Below, in pieces: positions 43,021 through 51,902 of a stretch of DNA of 64,000 nt. Made by a program: the position numbers and the translations under genes. Numbering within the stretch: the first letter of the stretch is position 1; each line of letters starts with the position of its first letter. Source of the DNA: Pseudodesulfovibrio sp. (GTDB taxonomy: Bacteria > Desulfobacterota > Desulfovibrionia > Desulfovibrionales > Desulfovibrionaceae); the NCBI GenBank assembly GCA_016744135.1, contig JADGEX010000002.1, forward strand, positions 186,001 to 250,000, written 5' to 3'. The notes beneath the pieces were generated by a model that was given only the letters and a program-made list of their open reading frames with translations, ran no database searches and had not been told where the DNA came from.

Positions 43021-43431
43021 ATGGCAGGCATCAAGGTGCTTCTCGTGGATGATGAAGCGGGTTTCCGCAAGACGCTGGGTAAAAGGCTCGGCAGGCGGGG
43101 AATGACTGTTGAGGAAGCAGACTCGGGCGAAAAAGCTCTTGAAATTCTCGAATCATTTGAGCCGGATGTCGTTTTGCTTGATGTCAAGATGCCCGGCATG
43201 GATGGCCTGACAACTTTGCATAAGCTTAAACTTATCAACCCATTGGTCGAAGTAGTTATGCTTACCGGACACGCTAGCATGGATATTGCCATCAACGGTA
43301 TGGAACTGGGGGCGTTTGACTACTTGATGAAGCCTGTGGAGTTCGAGGAGTTGTTGTATAAGCTTGAGGATGCCTCCATTCGTAAACGGCATCATGAAGA
43401 AAAAATTACGGCCAAGGAACACAGTCAGTAG
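43021..43431 (+). CDS. stand-alone response regulator receiver 3
   Basis: The ATG at 43021 has GGAG at 7 nt. The 136-aa receiver has 'LLVDDEAGFRKTLGKRLGRR', acceptor Asp in 'VVLLDVKMPGMDGLTT', 'MLTGHASMDIAINGME' and 'YLMKPVEFEEL'. It has no output domain. Three receivers for one kinase allow a phosphate sink or branched signalling to partner proteins. The PEP-synthase-like protein follows 58 nt later. Confidence 0.92.
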   Translation: MAGIKVLLVDDEAGFRKTLGKRLGRRGMTVEEADSGEKALEILESFEPDVVLLDVKMPGMDGLTTLHKLKLINPLVEVVMLTGHASMDIAINGMELGAFDYLMKPVEFEELLYKLEDASIRKRHHEEKITAKEHSQ

Positions 43432-43489
43432 CGGCCAATCATGATTTATTTTTCCCTGAAAATGTATTTTCTGTGTCGACGGAGGCCAT

Positions 43490-46063
43490 ATGGGCTTTCT
43501 TGACTGGTTGCCGTGGAGAGCGCGAAAGAAAACCCCTGAAGAATTGTCAGAGATTCGTCGGGTCTTTGCGGCGCGATATGATCATTTTCGTCTTTTGATT
43601 CAGGCCAACACGCGCGCCCATGAATTGATAGGTGAGCTGGAGGAAGCCCTGCGCGGTTTTACTCCTTATGGAATGGAGTACGTCAACACTCTGTGCACTC
43701 GAATTTCAACATCTATTTTTCAAATGGTCCGTCATTTGGGTGAACTGGATCACAAAGGGCACGACGAGCTTATGATCGCCATGCAGTCCATCAACGAGCG
43801 TATCATGACAGCGCTTGCGCCGGAAGAACATGTGATGAGCGGAGAGCTCGTCTTTGATTTGTCAGAAATTGGACGGGATCATGCGGATTTGTGCGGTCCC
43901 AAGATGGCCATGCTCGGTGAGGCAGGGAGCAGTCTCGGGTTGAATATTCCTGCTGGATTCGTGGTTACTGTGGCGGCGTATCGACGGTTTGTTGAAGCCG
44001 GCGGATTGCGGCCGGAAGTGGCGCGACTCATTCAGGCTACTGATGGAAACGATAGAGAGGCTTTGTTTCGAACCTCGTCGGATATAATGCAACTGGTCAT
44101 GGAAACCCGATTGCCCGATGATTTGGCTGAAACAATTTTGGCCGCTTATGATCGGTTGAGCGAGCGACTTGGCGAACTGCCGGATCTGGCTGTTCGTTCC
44201 AGTGCTTTGGGTGAAGATGTCGAAGGTTCATCATATGCTGGGCAGTATCGGTCCGTCCTCAATGTGGACCGTGGAGCATTGTTGGATTCTTATAAGGAAG
44301 TGTTGGCATCTAAATTTTCAAGACAAGCCATGGCCTATCGCATGAATCGCGGCATCAGGGACGAAGATGTCGCCATGAGTGTGGGGTGCATGACCATGGT
44401 TCACGCCATGTCCGGGGGCGTGGCCTATTCCCGGAATCCGGTCAACGTGCGGGACGATTCCGTTTCCATTCATTCTGTTTGGGGTTTACCCAAGCCAGTT
44501 GTCGATGGCACGGCTGAGACTGACGTGTTTTTGGTGAATCGTGATTCTCTGGTTGTGAACGACCGTATTGTTGCTGAAAAGCCCGATATGTTCGTGTGTA
44601 ACCCCAAGGAAGGCGTTTGTCGCGAAAGTTTGCTGGAGGAGCAACGGTGCGAACCTTCCTTGACTGATGAACAGGCCGCGACAATTGCCCGTGAGGCTGT
44701 ACGGATTGAAGAACAATTTGGCACACCTCAAGACATAGAATGGGCCATGACGCCGGATGGCGTCTTCCATTTGTTGCAATGCAGGCCGCTTATGCAGATC
44801 GAGTCCACCAAAATTGCCCATCCATCCGCTGCCGATTTGCCAAAGCCGGTCTTATCCGGTGGACGAACAGCCAGTCCCGGTGTTGGGGTTGGTCCTGCAT
44901 ATTCTGTAAGGAAAGACGTGGATGCTTTGTCTTTCCCTGACGGCGGGGTGTTAATTCTTAAACATGCTTTACCCAGTCGTGCGGCGTTGCTTGATCGGTG
45001 CAGTGCGTTGATTTCGGAGCAGGGTGGTATGGCCGGTCATTTGGCGAATGTTGCGAGAGAATTTGGCGTTCCTGCGCTGTTTGGTGTGAAAGGTGTGGTC
45101 GGGAATTTTGAGAACGGTCATATCCTTACAGTGGATGCCGATGGCCACGCGGTTTATGATGGAGCGGTTGAACCATTGCTCGTGGAAAAACCGAGAGAAC
45201 GGATTATGCGCGGGAGTCCTGTGCAGGGAGCCCTCAGGAAAGCGGCGCGTCATATTGTTCGTCTTAATCTGACTAATCCGGAATCCCCGGAATTCAAGCC
45301 GGAGAATTGTAAGACCCTGCACGACATCATGCGGTATTGTCATGAAAAGGGCGTAGCTGGAATGTTCGAGTTTGGCACGGACAACGATTTTATTGAAGCT
45401 GCGAGTCGTCAGCTTATTTGCGATGTCCCCAAACAGTTTTGGGTGTTAAATCTTGACGACGGTTTCTTGCCGGAAGGAGAGAACAGGTCTGACCAATGTA
45501 TTCTGCTCAAACATGTGGATTCATACCCCATGCATGCCTTGTGGGAAGGGATGCAGGCAGTTCAGTGGGAAGGCCCCCCGCCGGTTCATACCAAGGGGCT
45601 TATGTCGGTCATGTTTGAGGCTACCATGAATCCGGATTTGAATCCGTCATCCGGCACTCGGTATACGCAGAAAAATTATTTCATGATTTCCAAAAATTAT
45701 TGTTCGCTGCAATCTCGTTTCGGTTTTCATTTTTGTGGTGTCGAATCTCTGGTGTCAGATCGGACCAGCGAGAATTACGCCAGTTTTCAATTCAAGGGTG
45801 GAGCTGCCAATGTGGAACGGCGCATTCTGCGTGCTCGTTTCGTGGGAGATCTATTGGAAGAACTGGAATTTCGTGTCCGTGTTCGTCAGGATAATATGTT
45901 CGCCCGAGCTGAAGGGCTTCCTCGGAAGGCCATGGGCAGGCGGTTGAAAATTCTTGGCTATCTCATCACGCACACCCGTCAGCTTGATATGATCATGACC
46001 AATAAGGCCGAAGTCGCACGACGCAAGGCTCGGTTCCTCAAGGATTTTGCGATGTTTGATTGA
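43490..46063 (+). CDS. PEP-synthase/PPDK-like protein without PEP-binding barrel
   Basis: The 857-aa protein has a helical N-terminus (1-130), then a pyruvate-phosphate-dikinase N-terminal ATP-grasp domain ('AGSSLGLNIPAGFVVTVAAY', 'AVRSSALGEDVEGSSYAGQY', 'DIEWAMTPDGVFHLLQCRPL'). A PEP-utilising mobile domain follows with the phospho-His517 in 'EQGGMAGHLANVAREFGVPAL'. The last 320 residues are not the usual TIM barrel; they are an uncharacterised region ('KTLHDIMRYCHEKGVAGMFE', 'QKNYFMISKNYCSLQSRFGF'). It may pass phosphate from ATP to an unknown acceptor, not make PEP. It lies behind three receivers, so a regulatory role is likely. Confidence 0.85.
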   Translation: MGFLDWLPWRARKKTPEELSEIRRVFAARYDHFRLLIQANTRAHELIGELEEALRGFTPYGMEYVNTLCTRISTSIFQMVRHLGELDHKGHDELMIAMQSINERIMTALAPEEHVMSGELVFDLSEIGRDHADLCGPKMAMLGEAGSSLGLNIPAGFVVTVAAYRRFVEAGGLRPEVARLIQATDGNDREALFRTSSDIMQLVMETRLPDDLAETILAAYDRLSERLGELPDLAVRSSALGEDVEGSSYAGQYRSVLNVDRGALLDSYKEVLASKFSRQAMAYRMNRGIRDEDVAMSVGCMTMVHAMSGGVAYSRNPVNVRDDSVSIHSVWGLPKPVVDGTAETDVFLVNRDSLVVNDRIVAEKPDMFVCNPKEGVCRESLLEEQRCEPSLTDEQAATIAREAVRIEEQFGTPQDIEWAMTPDGVFHLLQCRPLMQIESTKIAHPSAADLPKPVLSGGRTASPGVGVGPAYSVRKDVDALSFPDGGVLILKHALPSRAALLDRCSALISEQGGMAGHLANVAREFGVPALFGVKGVVGNFENGHILTVDADGHAVYDGAVEPLLVEKPRERIMRGSPVQGALRKAARHIVRLNLTNPESPEFKPENCKTLHDIMRYCHEKGVAGMFEFGTDNDFIEAASRQLICDVPKQFWVLNLDDGFLPEGENRSDQCILLKHVDSYPMHALWEGMQAVQWEGPPPVHTKGLMSVMFEATMNPDLNPSSGTRYTQKNYFMISKNYCSLQSRFGFHFCGVESLVSDRTSENYASFQFKGGAANVERRILRARFVGDLLEELEFRVRVRQDNMFARAEGLPRKAMGRRLKILGYLITHTRQLDMIMTNKAEVARRKARFLKDFAMFD

Positions 46064-46088
46064 TTGTCTTGAGGTCATATAGCAAGAA

Positions 46089-46125
46089 AAAGGCCCCGGA
46101 AGCGATGCTTCCGGGGCCTTTCATA
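46089..46125. terminator. shared bidirectional terminator
   Basis: A perfect 15-bp stem AAAGGCCCCGGAAGC / GCTTCCGGGGCCTTT with loop GAT lies between the convergent PEP-synthase-like gene and the Tmc-type operon. Confidence 0.92.
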
Positions 46126-46142
46126 TTCAGTAAGCCTATCGT

Positions 46143-46544
46143 CTACTTAGTGTGGCATTCGCCGCAGGCAACCGGGCCTTTGGCCTGCTGCTTGTGGCAA
46201 TCAATGCACTGCTTGTGGTAGGCGCGCATCAGCGGAGTGCCGCCGTCAGTGCGTTCTACCTCATGGCAGGATGCACAGGTTTCGCCTTCGCTGGAGTTTT
46301 CAAGGTCCTGCTTGCCGTCATCGGTGATACCGTGGTGACAGACAACGCAGTCTTCCAATTCTGCCTTTTCATTGTGGGCGTCATGCATGAAGGGGACCTG
46401 CGGGCGTTCGAGTTTGGCGAATGCGTCCACGGGGATCATTGTCATGTCGTCCTGAGCAAAGGCGGCCGGAGCCATGTATGCGATGACCAGCGCAAGGATG
46501 GTCAGCATGGAGGCCGCAAGCTTAATGGTATTTCTTTTGTGCAT
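46143..46544 (-). CDS. tmcA: tetraheme cytochrome c3, TmcA type
   Basis: The start has AAGGAGG. The 133-aa periplasmic protein has a signal peptide ending 'AAFAQD' and exactly four CxxCH motifs (CVVCH, CASCH, CIDCH, CGECH) in a class III cytochrome c3 layout. Acidic residues surround them ('AELEDCVVC', 'ENSSEGETC'), as in type II (acidic) c3. Type II c3 is subunit A of the Tmc complex of Desulfovibrio, which receives electrons from periplasmic hydrogenase/type I c3. Here it is the last gene of the operon, 10 nt after tmcB. Confidence 0.93.
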   Translation of the reverse strand: MHKRNTIKLAASMLTILALVIAYMAPAAFAQDDMTMIPVDAFAKLERPQVPFMHDAHNEKAELEDCVVCHHGITDDGKQDLENSSEGETCASCHEVERTDGGTPLMRAYHKQCIDCHKQQAKGPVACGECHTK

Positions 46545-46554
46545 GGCGTCCTCC

Positions 46555-47871
46555 TTACACTTCCGGTTTTTCCATCAGTTCGTAGATGATATCGCCGATG
46601 AACTTTCCGTGCATGCCGAGATCATAATAACCGATGATATCTTCAATGCCGCCGTGGCAGTTGTGGCATGGGATAACGATATCCTTGACTCCGGTGTTCT
46701 TAAGCTGTTCAGCCTTGACCCGGTTGCCTTTCATGCGTGTGTTTTTGAACGGCGGACCGCAGTTGATGACACCGCCACCGGCGCAACAACAGTAGTTGTG
46801 CTCACGGTTGGGAGTCATTTCCACGACCTCTTCACAGAGGTAGTGAACTACGTCTCTGAGCTTGTCCATCAGACCGCGGCCACGAATGACGTTGCACGGG
46901 TCCTGAATGGTGACAGGCTTTTCGTATTTATGGGTGATCTTGAGTTTGCCTTCCTGAATCAAATCCCAGTAGAATTCGATGGCATGGATGACAGGAATGG
47001 GCATTTCCTTGTAGCCGAGCCAGCGGTTGCCCATGTCATAGATAGACCTGAAGGCGTGACCACATTCGCCCATGACGATGCGTTTAACACGCAACTTCTG
47101 AGCAGACTCGTAGTGGGCGCGTTTAATGCGACCCATGTTTTCCCAGTCGCCCACGTACATACACATGTCCGAGTTATCCCAACCGGGATGGGACGGCATG
47201 GTCCAGTCAATACCGGCTGCGTTCATGATGGCGGCAGCCTGATAGATGAGCTGGGTACGGAACTTCGGTTCGGGACCGATGACCGAGTAGTAGACGTCTG
47301 CTCCTTCCTTATCGAGAGGAATGCGCAGGTCCGGGAACTCATCACGGGCTTCGTCTTCCTGCCATTGCAGGGAGTCGATCCATTCATCATCCTTGACCCA
47401 CATCTGGTTCATGGTGGAGGAGTGAGAGTGCGCTGTATCGCGGATGTACTGCGGGACAACGTCCAGCAGGTAACAGATACGGCGGACTGTGATCATGACG
47501 TACGCAATATCAATGCCCACTGGGCAGTAATGCGCACACCGTTTGCACAGGTTGCATTCGGTGAAGGCGATCTGGGCCATCTCGTAGATGCGCTCAGGGG
47601 TAACCTTTCCCTTGGTGTCCATCAATTCGTACATTGTCTCCGTAGCTTTACTCACTGGGGAGTAGCTCGGATCCTCATCGTGGGACATGTAGAAGTGACA
47701 GCCTTGCGAACAAAGACCGCAACGCATGCACGTCTCTTTGTACGCTTTCAGCTTTGCTCCGGTTTCGCCGGCAAGCGTTTTGGTGACCACTTCCTGAATT
47801 CTTTCGGTGGTCAGACCGGCGATACCGGCTTCAAGGCCGACATCGGATATTATTCTGTCAGTTATACTCAT
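46555..47871 (-). CDS. tmcB: HdrD-like Fe-S protein, TmcB type
   Basis: The 438-aa cytosolic protein has two 4Fe-4S motifs ('CMRCGLCSQGCHF' and 'CNLCKRCAHYCPVG'). It has the two CCG-type segments of heterodisulfide reductase subunit D ('VMGECGHAFRSI' with the first region, and 'HNYCCCAGGGVINCGPPF' then 'VIPCHNCHGG'). Such proteins hold a special 4Fe-4S site for thiol/disulfide or electron chemistry facing the cytoplasm. It is the electron-accepting partner of the TmcC membrane subunit. The neighbours on both sides are the other Tmc subunits. Confidence 0.94.
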   Translation of the reverse strand: MSITDRIISDVGLEAGIAGLTTERIQEVVTKTLAGETGAKLKAYKETCMRCGLCSQGCHFYMSHDEDPSYSPVSKATETMYELMDTKGKVTPERIYEMAQIAFTECNLCKRCAHYCPVGIDIAYVMITVRRICYLLDVVPQYIRDTAHSHSSTMNQMWVKDDEWIDSLQWQEDEARDEFPDLRIPLDKEGADVYYSVIGPEPKFRTQLIYQAAAIMNAAGIDWTMPSHPGWDNSDMCMYVGDWENMGRIKRAHYESAQKLRVKRIVMGECGHAFRSIYDMGNRWLGYKEMPIPVIHAIEFYWDLIQEGKLKITHKYEKPVTIQDPCNVIRGRGLMDKLRDVVHYLCEEVVEMTPNREHNYCCCAGGGVINCGPPFKNTRMKGNRVKAEQLKNTGVKDIVIPCHNCHGGIEDIIGYYDLGMHGKFIGDIIYELMEKPEV

Positions 47872-47907
47872 TATTCATAACCTCGCGTTACTTTGATTAG
47901 TTGTGGC

Positions 47908-48567
47908 CTACCAGTCGTTGGCGTGGCGAACGCCACCGAACTCGGAACCCATGTACGCCCTGGTGAACAGGATGAACAATGCATGGCTCAGGCGGGTGAA
48001 CGGAATCAGCGCAATAAGAAGTTCTGCGAAGATTACGTGCAAGGTAGTCATCAGGAGAACCGGACCCACCTGATGGTAGGCCAGAACGCCAGTGATGAAT
48101 GGCATCACAACAAGAATCAGGGCAAACCAATCCTGACAGCGGGTCACGCCCTTGACGTGAGGCAGTGTCAATCGGCGGTATGCGAAAACCGCACAGCCAG
48201 CGATGGCCACGAAGCTGATGACATCTCCCATGTAGGAGGGCAGGCTCGGAATACTGATACCAAATGCGGTGTCCCAAAGAACCACGTGGGCGTTCAGAAA
48301 CACGGCCACCAAAAGGAACGCGATGTGAAACACAAAAGTGGTCACGGTCGCGAGGGGGTCGGATTGCCAGCCCTGGGATTTGAAAGGCACCATCCATGCG
48401 AGGATGGAGCGCAGTCCGTAGTACCAGCTCATGTAAGCCAGAGAGGAGCCGTCTTTGGCCTTGGCCAAAGCATACATGCTCACCAGACGGTAAATGGAAC
48501 CGATGATGAAGATGCCGAAAGCAACCCAGGCGAGGGGGCCGGTGACGAAAGTATACAAATCAGTCAT
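47908..48567 (-). CDS. tmcC: cytochrome b-like membrane protein, TmcC type
   Basis: The start has GGGAG. The 219-aa protein has about five or six transmembrane helices with His residues placed for b-type heme ('FVFHIAFLLVAVFLNAHVVL', 'LLMTTLHVIFAELLIALIPF', 'TRLSHALF'). This is like the NarI/HmcE/DsrM gamma-subunit family. In Tmc it links periplasmic TmcA with cytosolic TmcB across the membrane. It follows the TmcD-type gene by 15 nt and precedes tmcB by 36 nt. Confidence 0.92.
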   Translation of the reverse strand: MTDLYTFVTGPLAWVAFGIFIIGSIYRLVSMYALAKAKDGSSLAYMSWYYGLRSILAWMVPFKSQGWQSDPLATVTTFVFHIAFLLVAVFLNAHVVLWDTAFGISIPSLPSYMGDVISFVAIAGCAVFAYRRLTLPHVKGVTRCQDWFALILVVMPFITGVLAYHQVGPVLLMTTLHVIFAELLIALIPFTRLSHALFILFTRAYMGSEFGGVRHANDW

Positions 48568-48582
48568 TGCGTCTCCCTTCGC

Positions 48583-49842
48583 TTAGAATTTATCCACTTC
48601 CGCAACAATGCGGATGTAGCTGTTGTTTTCGATGGCGCGGATGAGCACTTTGGTTCCGTCTTCGTTGAAGACCGGAGGCCATGCATGATCAAAGTCTCGT
48701 TCGAACGGCTTGCCATTGACCAGAATGCGGCGTTTGCCGTCTTTCTCGACCATGGTGGCAGCGTTTTTGGAATCGGCGGAGAAAGTGACAGGCCAAGCCA
48801 TTTCGTACGAGCCGGCCCAGGCTTTACCATCCACCACAACTTCGAAGTTTGCGCTGTATTCGCTTCCCAGTACGCCTGCCCGTTTGCCGTCAGGGCTGAT
48901 TACCAGATCGGTAACGGTGGAGTACGTGGTGTCCCAAGGGGCGTTATCGCAGGCAGCGGTGAATTGACCATAGCCAGTGGCAACGATAGCCCACAGCTTG
49001 CTGCCGTCTTCCGAGTGCTGGAGTTCCAGACACTGGGCGTAACGGGGTTCCCAGATAACAACGCCATCACGAGCGACGCCCCATTTGCCCTCAATACGGA
49101 CAGGAGCGACGATGGTGCCGTCTTTAGGGTTAAAGTTGGGTTCCCATACCTGATTAAAGGTTTGGGCCCACGGCTTGTCGTTTACGACGATGGTGTTTTC
49201 GTAAACAGTGACGCGTGCCTGTGCGGCAACAGTGTCACCCTTTGCATTGAAAGTCGGAGTCCAGACGTTCAAATAGCGTCCGGCCCAAGGCTTTCCATCA
49301 ACGACGACAGAATATGCGCCGCGCTTGAAAGCTTCAATGTCAGCTGCAGGCATTTTTTCTACCTGCGCAACGCCAGCTGTGTGCAATCCGTCTGGAGACA
49401 GTGCAGGCTGGTTGACGTTGTCATAGGTTTCTTCCCACGGCTCACCGTTCAAGGCCATGGAGTACCGTTCCATGCCCTTGTGCATGGTAGCAATACCGGA
49501 GCCGTCTTCGCTGATGAGTGTGTCCCAGATGTAATCGGTTGCTTCGCCGACCATTGTGTCGTCCACGGTCAGAGCCCACTCCATGTCTTGTTGACAGATA
49601 GTGGCCAGTCTTCCATCCGGTGTAAATTTCGGATACCAGATCTTTTCGTAAACGTTTTCCCATACCGAGTCGTTGGTTCGAACGGAGAATTCGCCGTCGC
49701 CTACTTTGACGATTGCGGCCAGTGTTTCGCCATCAGGTGAAACATAAGGCTCTTCCTGCCATCCGTGCCCTTCGAGCGGGGAAAGGGATTTAACGACCGT
49801 TTTCTGGCCGGTTTCCCAATCCCATGAGGAGATTTTTCCCAT
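48583..49842 (-). CDS. tmcD: WD-like/tryptophan-rich repeat protein, TmcD type
   Basis: The 419-aa protein has no signal peptide and is built of about nine repeats. They share a core of the kind 'SPDG...AA..' followed by '..V.G..W...Y..VW.P.F' (for example 'VVVDGKPWAGRYLNVWTPTF', 'IVVNDKPWAQTFNQVWEPNF', 'VVVDGKAWAGSYEMAWPVTF'). This predicts a beta-propeller. It corresponds to TmcD, the accessory subunit of the Tmc complex with unknown task. It is the first gene transcribed in this operon, with AGGGGG before the ATG. Confidence 0.9.
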   Translation of the reverse strand: MGKISSWDWETGQKTVVKSLSPLEGHGWQEEPYVSPDGETLAAIVKVGDGEFSVRTNDSVWENVYEKIWYPKFTPDGRLATICQQDMEWALTVDDTMVGEATDYIWDTLISEDGSGIATMHKGMERYSMALNGEPWEETYDNVNQPALSPDGLHTAGVAQVEKMPAADIEAFKRGAYSVVVDGKPWAGRYLNVWTPTFNAKGDTVAAQARVTVYENTIVVNDKPWAQTFNQVWEPNFNPKDGTIVAPVRIEGKWGVARDGVVIWEPRYAQCLELQHSEDGSKLWAIVATGYGQFTAACDNAPWDTTYSTVTDLVISPDGKRAGVLGSEYSANFEVVVDGKAWAGSYEMAWPVTFSADSKNAATMVEKDGKRRILVNGKPFERDFDHAWPPVFNEDGTKVLIRAIENNSYIRIVAEVDKF

Positions 49843-50112
49843 AGCACCCCCTTGTGTGTGACGCCGTGTTTATTACGGCAAATGCGCCTCGCTCATGCAA
49901 GGCAGACCAATAAAGCAGTGTGGTAGAAATCGTCATAATTGGACCTTTCCGGGCCACATCCATGACGAGTTCAACATCAGAGGATTTAATACGATCGGAA
50001 CAGTGTTTTCACTATTTCGGATCGATGGCGTGCATCCCTTCCCAAAAACGCACCCCAATCCATGGCTGTTTCCAGCTGAAGCCGTGATCCTTGCATGACT
50101 GAACAGCCATTC

Positions 50113-50136
50113 AATCGTCTGATATATCTGACGATT
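50113..50136. promoter_or_regulatory. inverted repeat, candidate regulator site of the Tmc-type operon
   Basis: AATCGTC-T-GATATATC-T-GACGATT is symmetric except for two T-T positions. It lies about 270 nt before the TmcD-type start. Confidence 0.5.
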
Positions 50137-50273
50137 CAAGGCTCCTGTCATCCCGCGGACCAGCGACATGGTTCTCTATAACCATAGCGAGTGTAAATAG
50201 TCCATTCTTTTCACTATAAAAGGACTGTTTTACGTCAGATAAAAACCCACCAAATCGGTGCCAAATTGCCGAT

Positions 50274-50310
50274 GAAAAAGGGCGATTTTGCTTTATGCAA
50301 AATCGCCCTT
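50274..50310 (-). terminator. intrinsic terminator of the tad genes
   Basis: A perfect 14-bp stem AAGGGCGATTTTGC / GCAAAATCGCCCTT is followed on the minus strand by five Ts, 20 nt past the tadG-like stop. Confidence 0.9.
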
Positions 50311-50330
50311 CGAATTATAAAGTACTGTCC

Positions 50331-51503
50331 CTATTGTCGACTGGAGTCGAGCATGAGTCGGCTTATGCGTAGAAGACAGTCCGAAGAACCACCTGGTTCT
50401 GGATCAACCGCTACAGTATTCATGAATCGGGCAGTCACGTTGCCTTTGCTGTCGACGTTTTCGATGAAAAATGCACCAAGCTCATAAACTGTAATGGTAT
50501 TTCTACCGCCTGTTGGTGGGTAGCGAGGGTCATAAAAGGAGATGATGGCCACGCGAGGACTGTCGAGAGGATCACTAAAGGAGCTGCCTTCAATGGAGTT
50601 AGTTGATGTGTCCCATGCCGCGTAGGGATCAAGTCCAATGAGGTTGTTGGTTCCGGCTTTGACCGGGCCAGCCGAGTTGCCGGGTTCGATCAACAATTCG
50701 TCGCCTGGTTCAACAGGATATTCACTGTTGGAGCCGGTACACCCTTCAATATTTTCTTTGACCATAGCCGCACCCGTTGTCGGATTGCCCTTGTTGATGG
50801 GTGGCAAATCTACAAGATTGTACTGCCCGGGAGCGATGGCCAAGCTTGGGTCTCCCGGTTTGATAATGATCTGGGTGCCGACGTCGTCCTGAGTGTATCC
50901 GAGGACTTCTACCGAGTCGAGTTCCTGAACGCTTTCTACGTCCATCTTGTCGTTTTCGTAGTATTTGGTGGCAGGGGCAGCCGAATCGTCCCATGTAAAC
51001 TTGGTGGGAACAACAAAAGGTTTGATGCATTTGCTGGAGCAGATACCGACGATACCTGCACGGGCTACGACTTGAATGTTTGCGAAGGGAATACCTATAG
51101 CCTTACCAAAATACAGTGGGAATGGATTACCTTGGGCTTCATTGAGAGTGACGGTGACTTCGACTTGATTAGGCTGGTCCTCATCAGGCACGCCATCTCT
51201 TAGGAAGACGATGCCTGTCGGCGTCACTGATTCGTTCGGAATATCCGTCGCTGTCAGGTTTCGTTCCGCGTATTTTGTGACAATGGCCCTGAGTTTTTCT
51301 ATGTCGCTTCCTTCGGCCATAAGAGAATTGGCTCCGGCCAGTGCTCCGGCATCGGCAGCTGTCTGAATTGCGCCACGTTTGATATAGATTCGACCTATAT
51401 CTACAGCCAAGGCACACATCCCCATCAAGGCGGCCATGCACATACCGACGAGAATGCTGGCCACGCCGTGTTGTTGGGAAAAAAGATTACGTAAAATGGT
51501 CAT
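50331..51503 (-). CDS. TadG-like protein
   Basis: The start at 51503 has GGAG upstream. The 390-aa protein has the N-terminal pseudopilin-like hydrophobic stretch of TadG ('GVASILVGMCMAALMGMCAL'), then 'AVDIGRIYIKRGAIQTAADA' and 'GALAGANSLM', the signature of the TadE/G 'Flp pilus-assembly' group. The rest is a large extracytoplasmic region with two Cys pairs ('GICSSKC', 'GCTGS...SSDC'). It is last in an operon of three such proteins, 7 nt after the TadE gene. No tadA, tadB/C, rcpA or flp gene is in the window. Confidence 0.82.
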   Translation of the reverse strand: MTILRNLFSQQHGVASILVGMCMAALMGMCALAVDIGRIYIKRGAIQTAADAGALAGANSLMAEGSDIEKLRAIVTKYAERNLTATDIPNESVTPTGIVFLRDGVPDEDQPNQVEVTVTLNEAQGNPFPLYFGKAIGIPFANIQVVARAGIVGICSSKCIKPFVVPTKFTWDDSAAPATKYYENDKMDVESVQELDSVEVLGYTQDDVGTQIIIKPGDPSLAIAPGQYNLVDLPPINKGNPTTGAAMVKENIEGCTGSNSEYPVEPGDELLIEPGNSAGPVKAGTNNLIGLDPYAAWDTSTNSIEGSSFSDPLDSPRVAIISFYDPRYPPTGGRNTITVYELGAFFIENVDSKGNVTARFMNTVAVDPEPGGSSDCLLRISRLMLDSSRQ

Positions 51504-51510
51504 AATGGCA

Positions 51511-51900
51511 TCACTCCACTTTGGCGTAGGCAACTATGGAGATGCCGTCCGGCATGAGTTCTTCCCATGGAAGTACGGTGCTTCCAGAGAGGTTGTAATT
51601 TAGCCTTACGGCAATTTCCTGACCGAGTTCAGGGTCATCCTGTCCGAGCTCTATTTCCACGACAAGGTTGTTTGATTCAAGCCCTGCAGATTCGACAAAG
51701 GCCTGCACTTGGGCAACAGGGTCATTCCCACGTGAGGCCATGACTACGCCTTCTCTTGCTGCGCGGGTTAAAATTTGATTCATGTCTATTAATTGAGACG
51801 CATCCCACATGCCTGTAATTAGCGGGATGAGTAAGAGTGACATAAGAAGGGCGAATTCAAGGGCCATGGCGCCTTGTTTCTTTGTATTATTTTTGCGCAT
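51511..51900 (-). CDS. TadE-like pseudopilin
   Basis: The 129-aa protein has the class III signal cut site and hydrophobic core 'KKQGAMALEFALLMSLLLIP' with Glu at position +5, followed by 'ILTRAAREGVVMASRG', typical of TadE. The C-terminal part is a small beta domain. It lies 2 nt after the upstream related gene and precedes tadG-like. Its role would be as a minor pilin-like protein processed by TadV-type peptidase. Confidence 0.85.
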   Translation of the reverse strand: MRKNNTKKQGAMALEFALLMSLLLIPLITGMWDASQLIDMNQILTRAAREGVVMASRGNDPVAQVQAFVESAGLESNNLVVEIELGQDDPELGQEIAVRLNYNLSGSTVLPWEELMPDGISIVAYAKVE

Positions 51901-51902
51901 GG

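Larger units (their letters stand above)
49843..50330. other. upstream region of the Tmc-type operon
   Basis: 488 nt without a supported gene. It contains a 24-bp inverted repeat (50113-50136), a smaller one (ATGGTT ... AACCAT, 50168-50185) and the terminator of the tadG-like gene. Short frames on both strands lack ribosome sites and family features. Confidence 0.65.

Noticed and set aside
46474-47880. 468-codon plus-strand frame opposite tmcB
   Set aside because: Antisense shadow; no ribosome site and no recognisable domain.
47893-49740. 615-codon plus-strand frame opposite the TmcC/TmcD-type genes
   Set aside because: Antisense shadow produced by codon bias; the minus-strand genes have ribosome sites and family matches.
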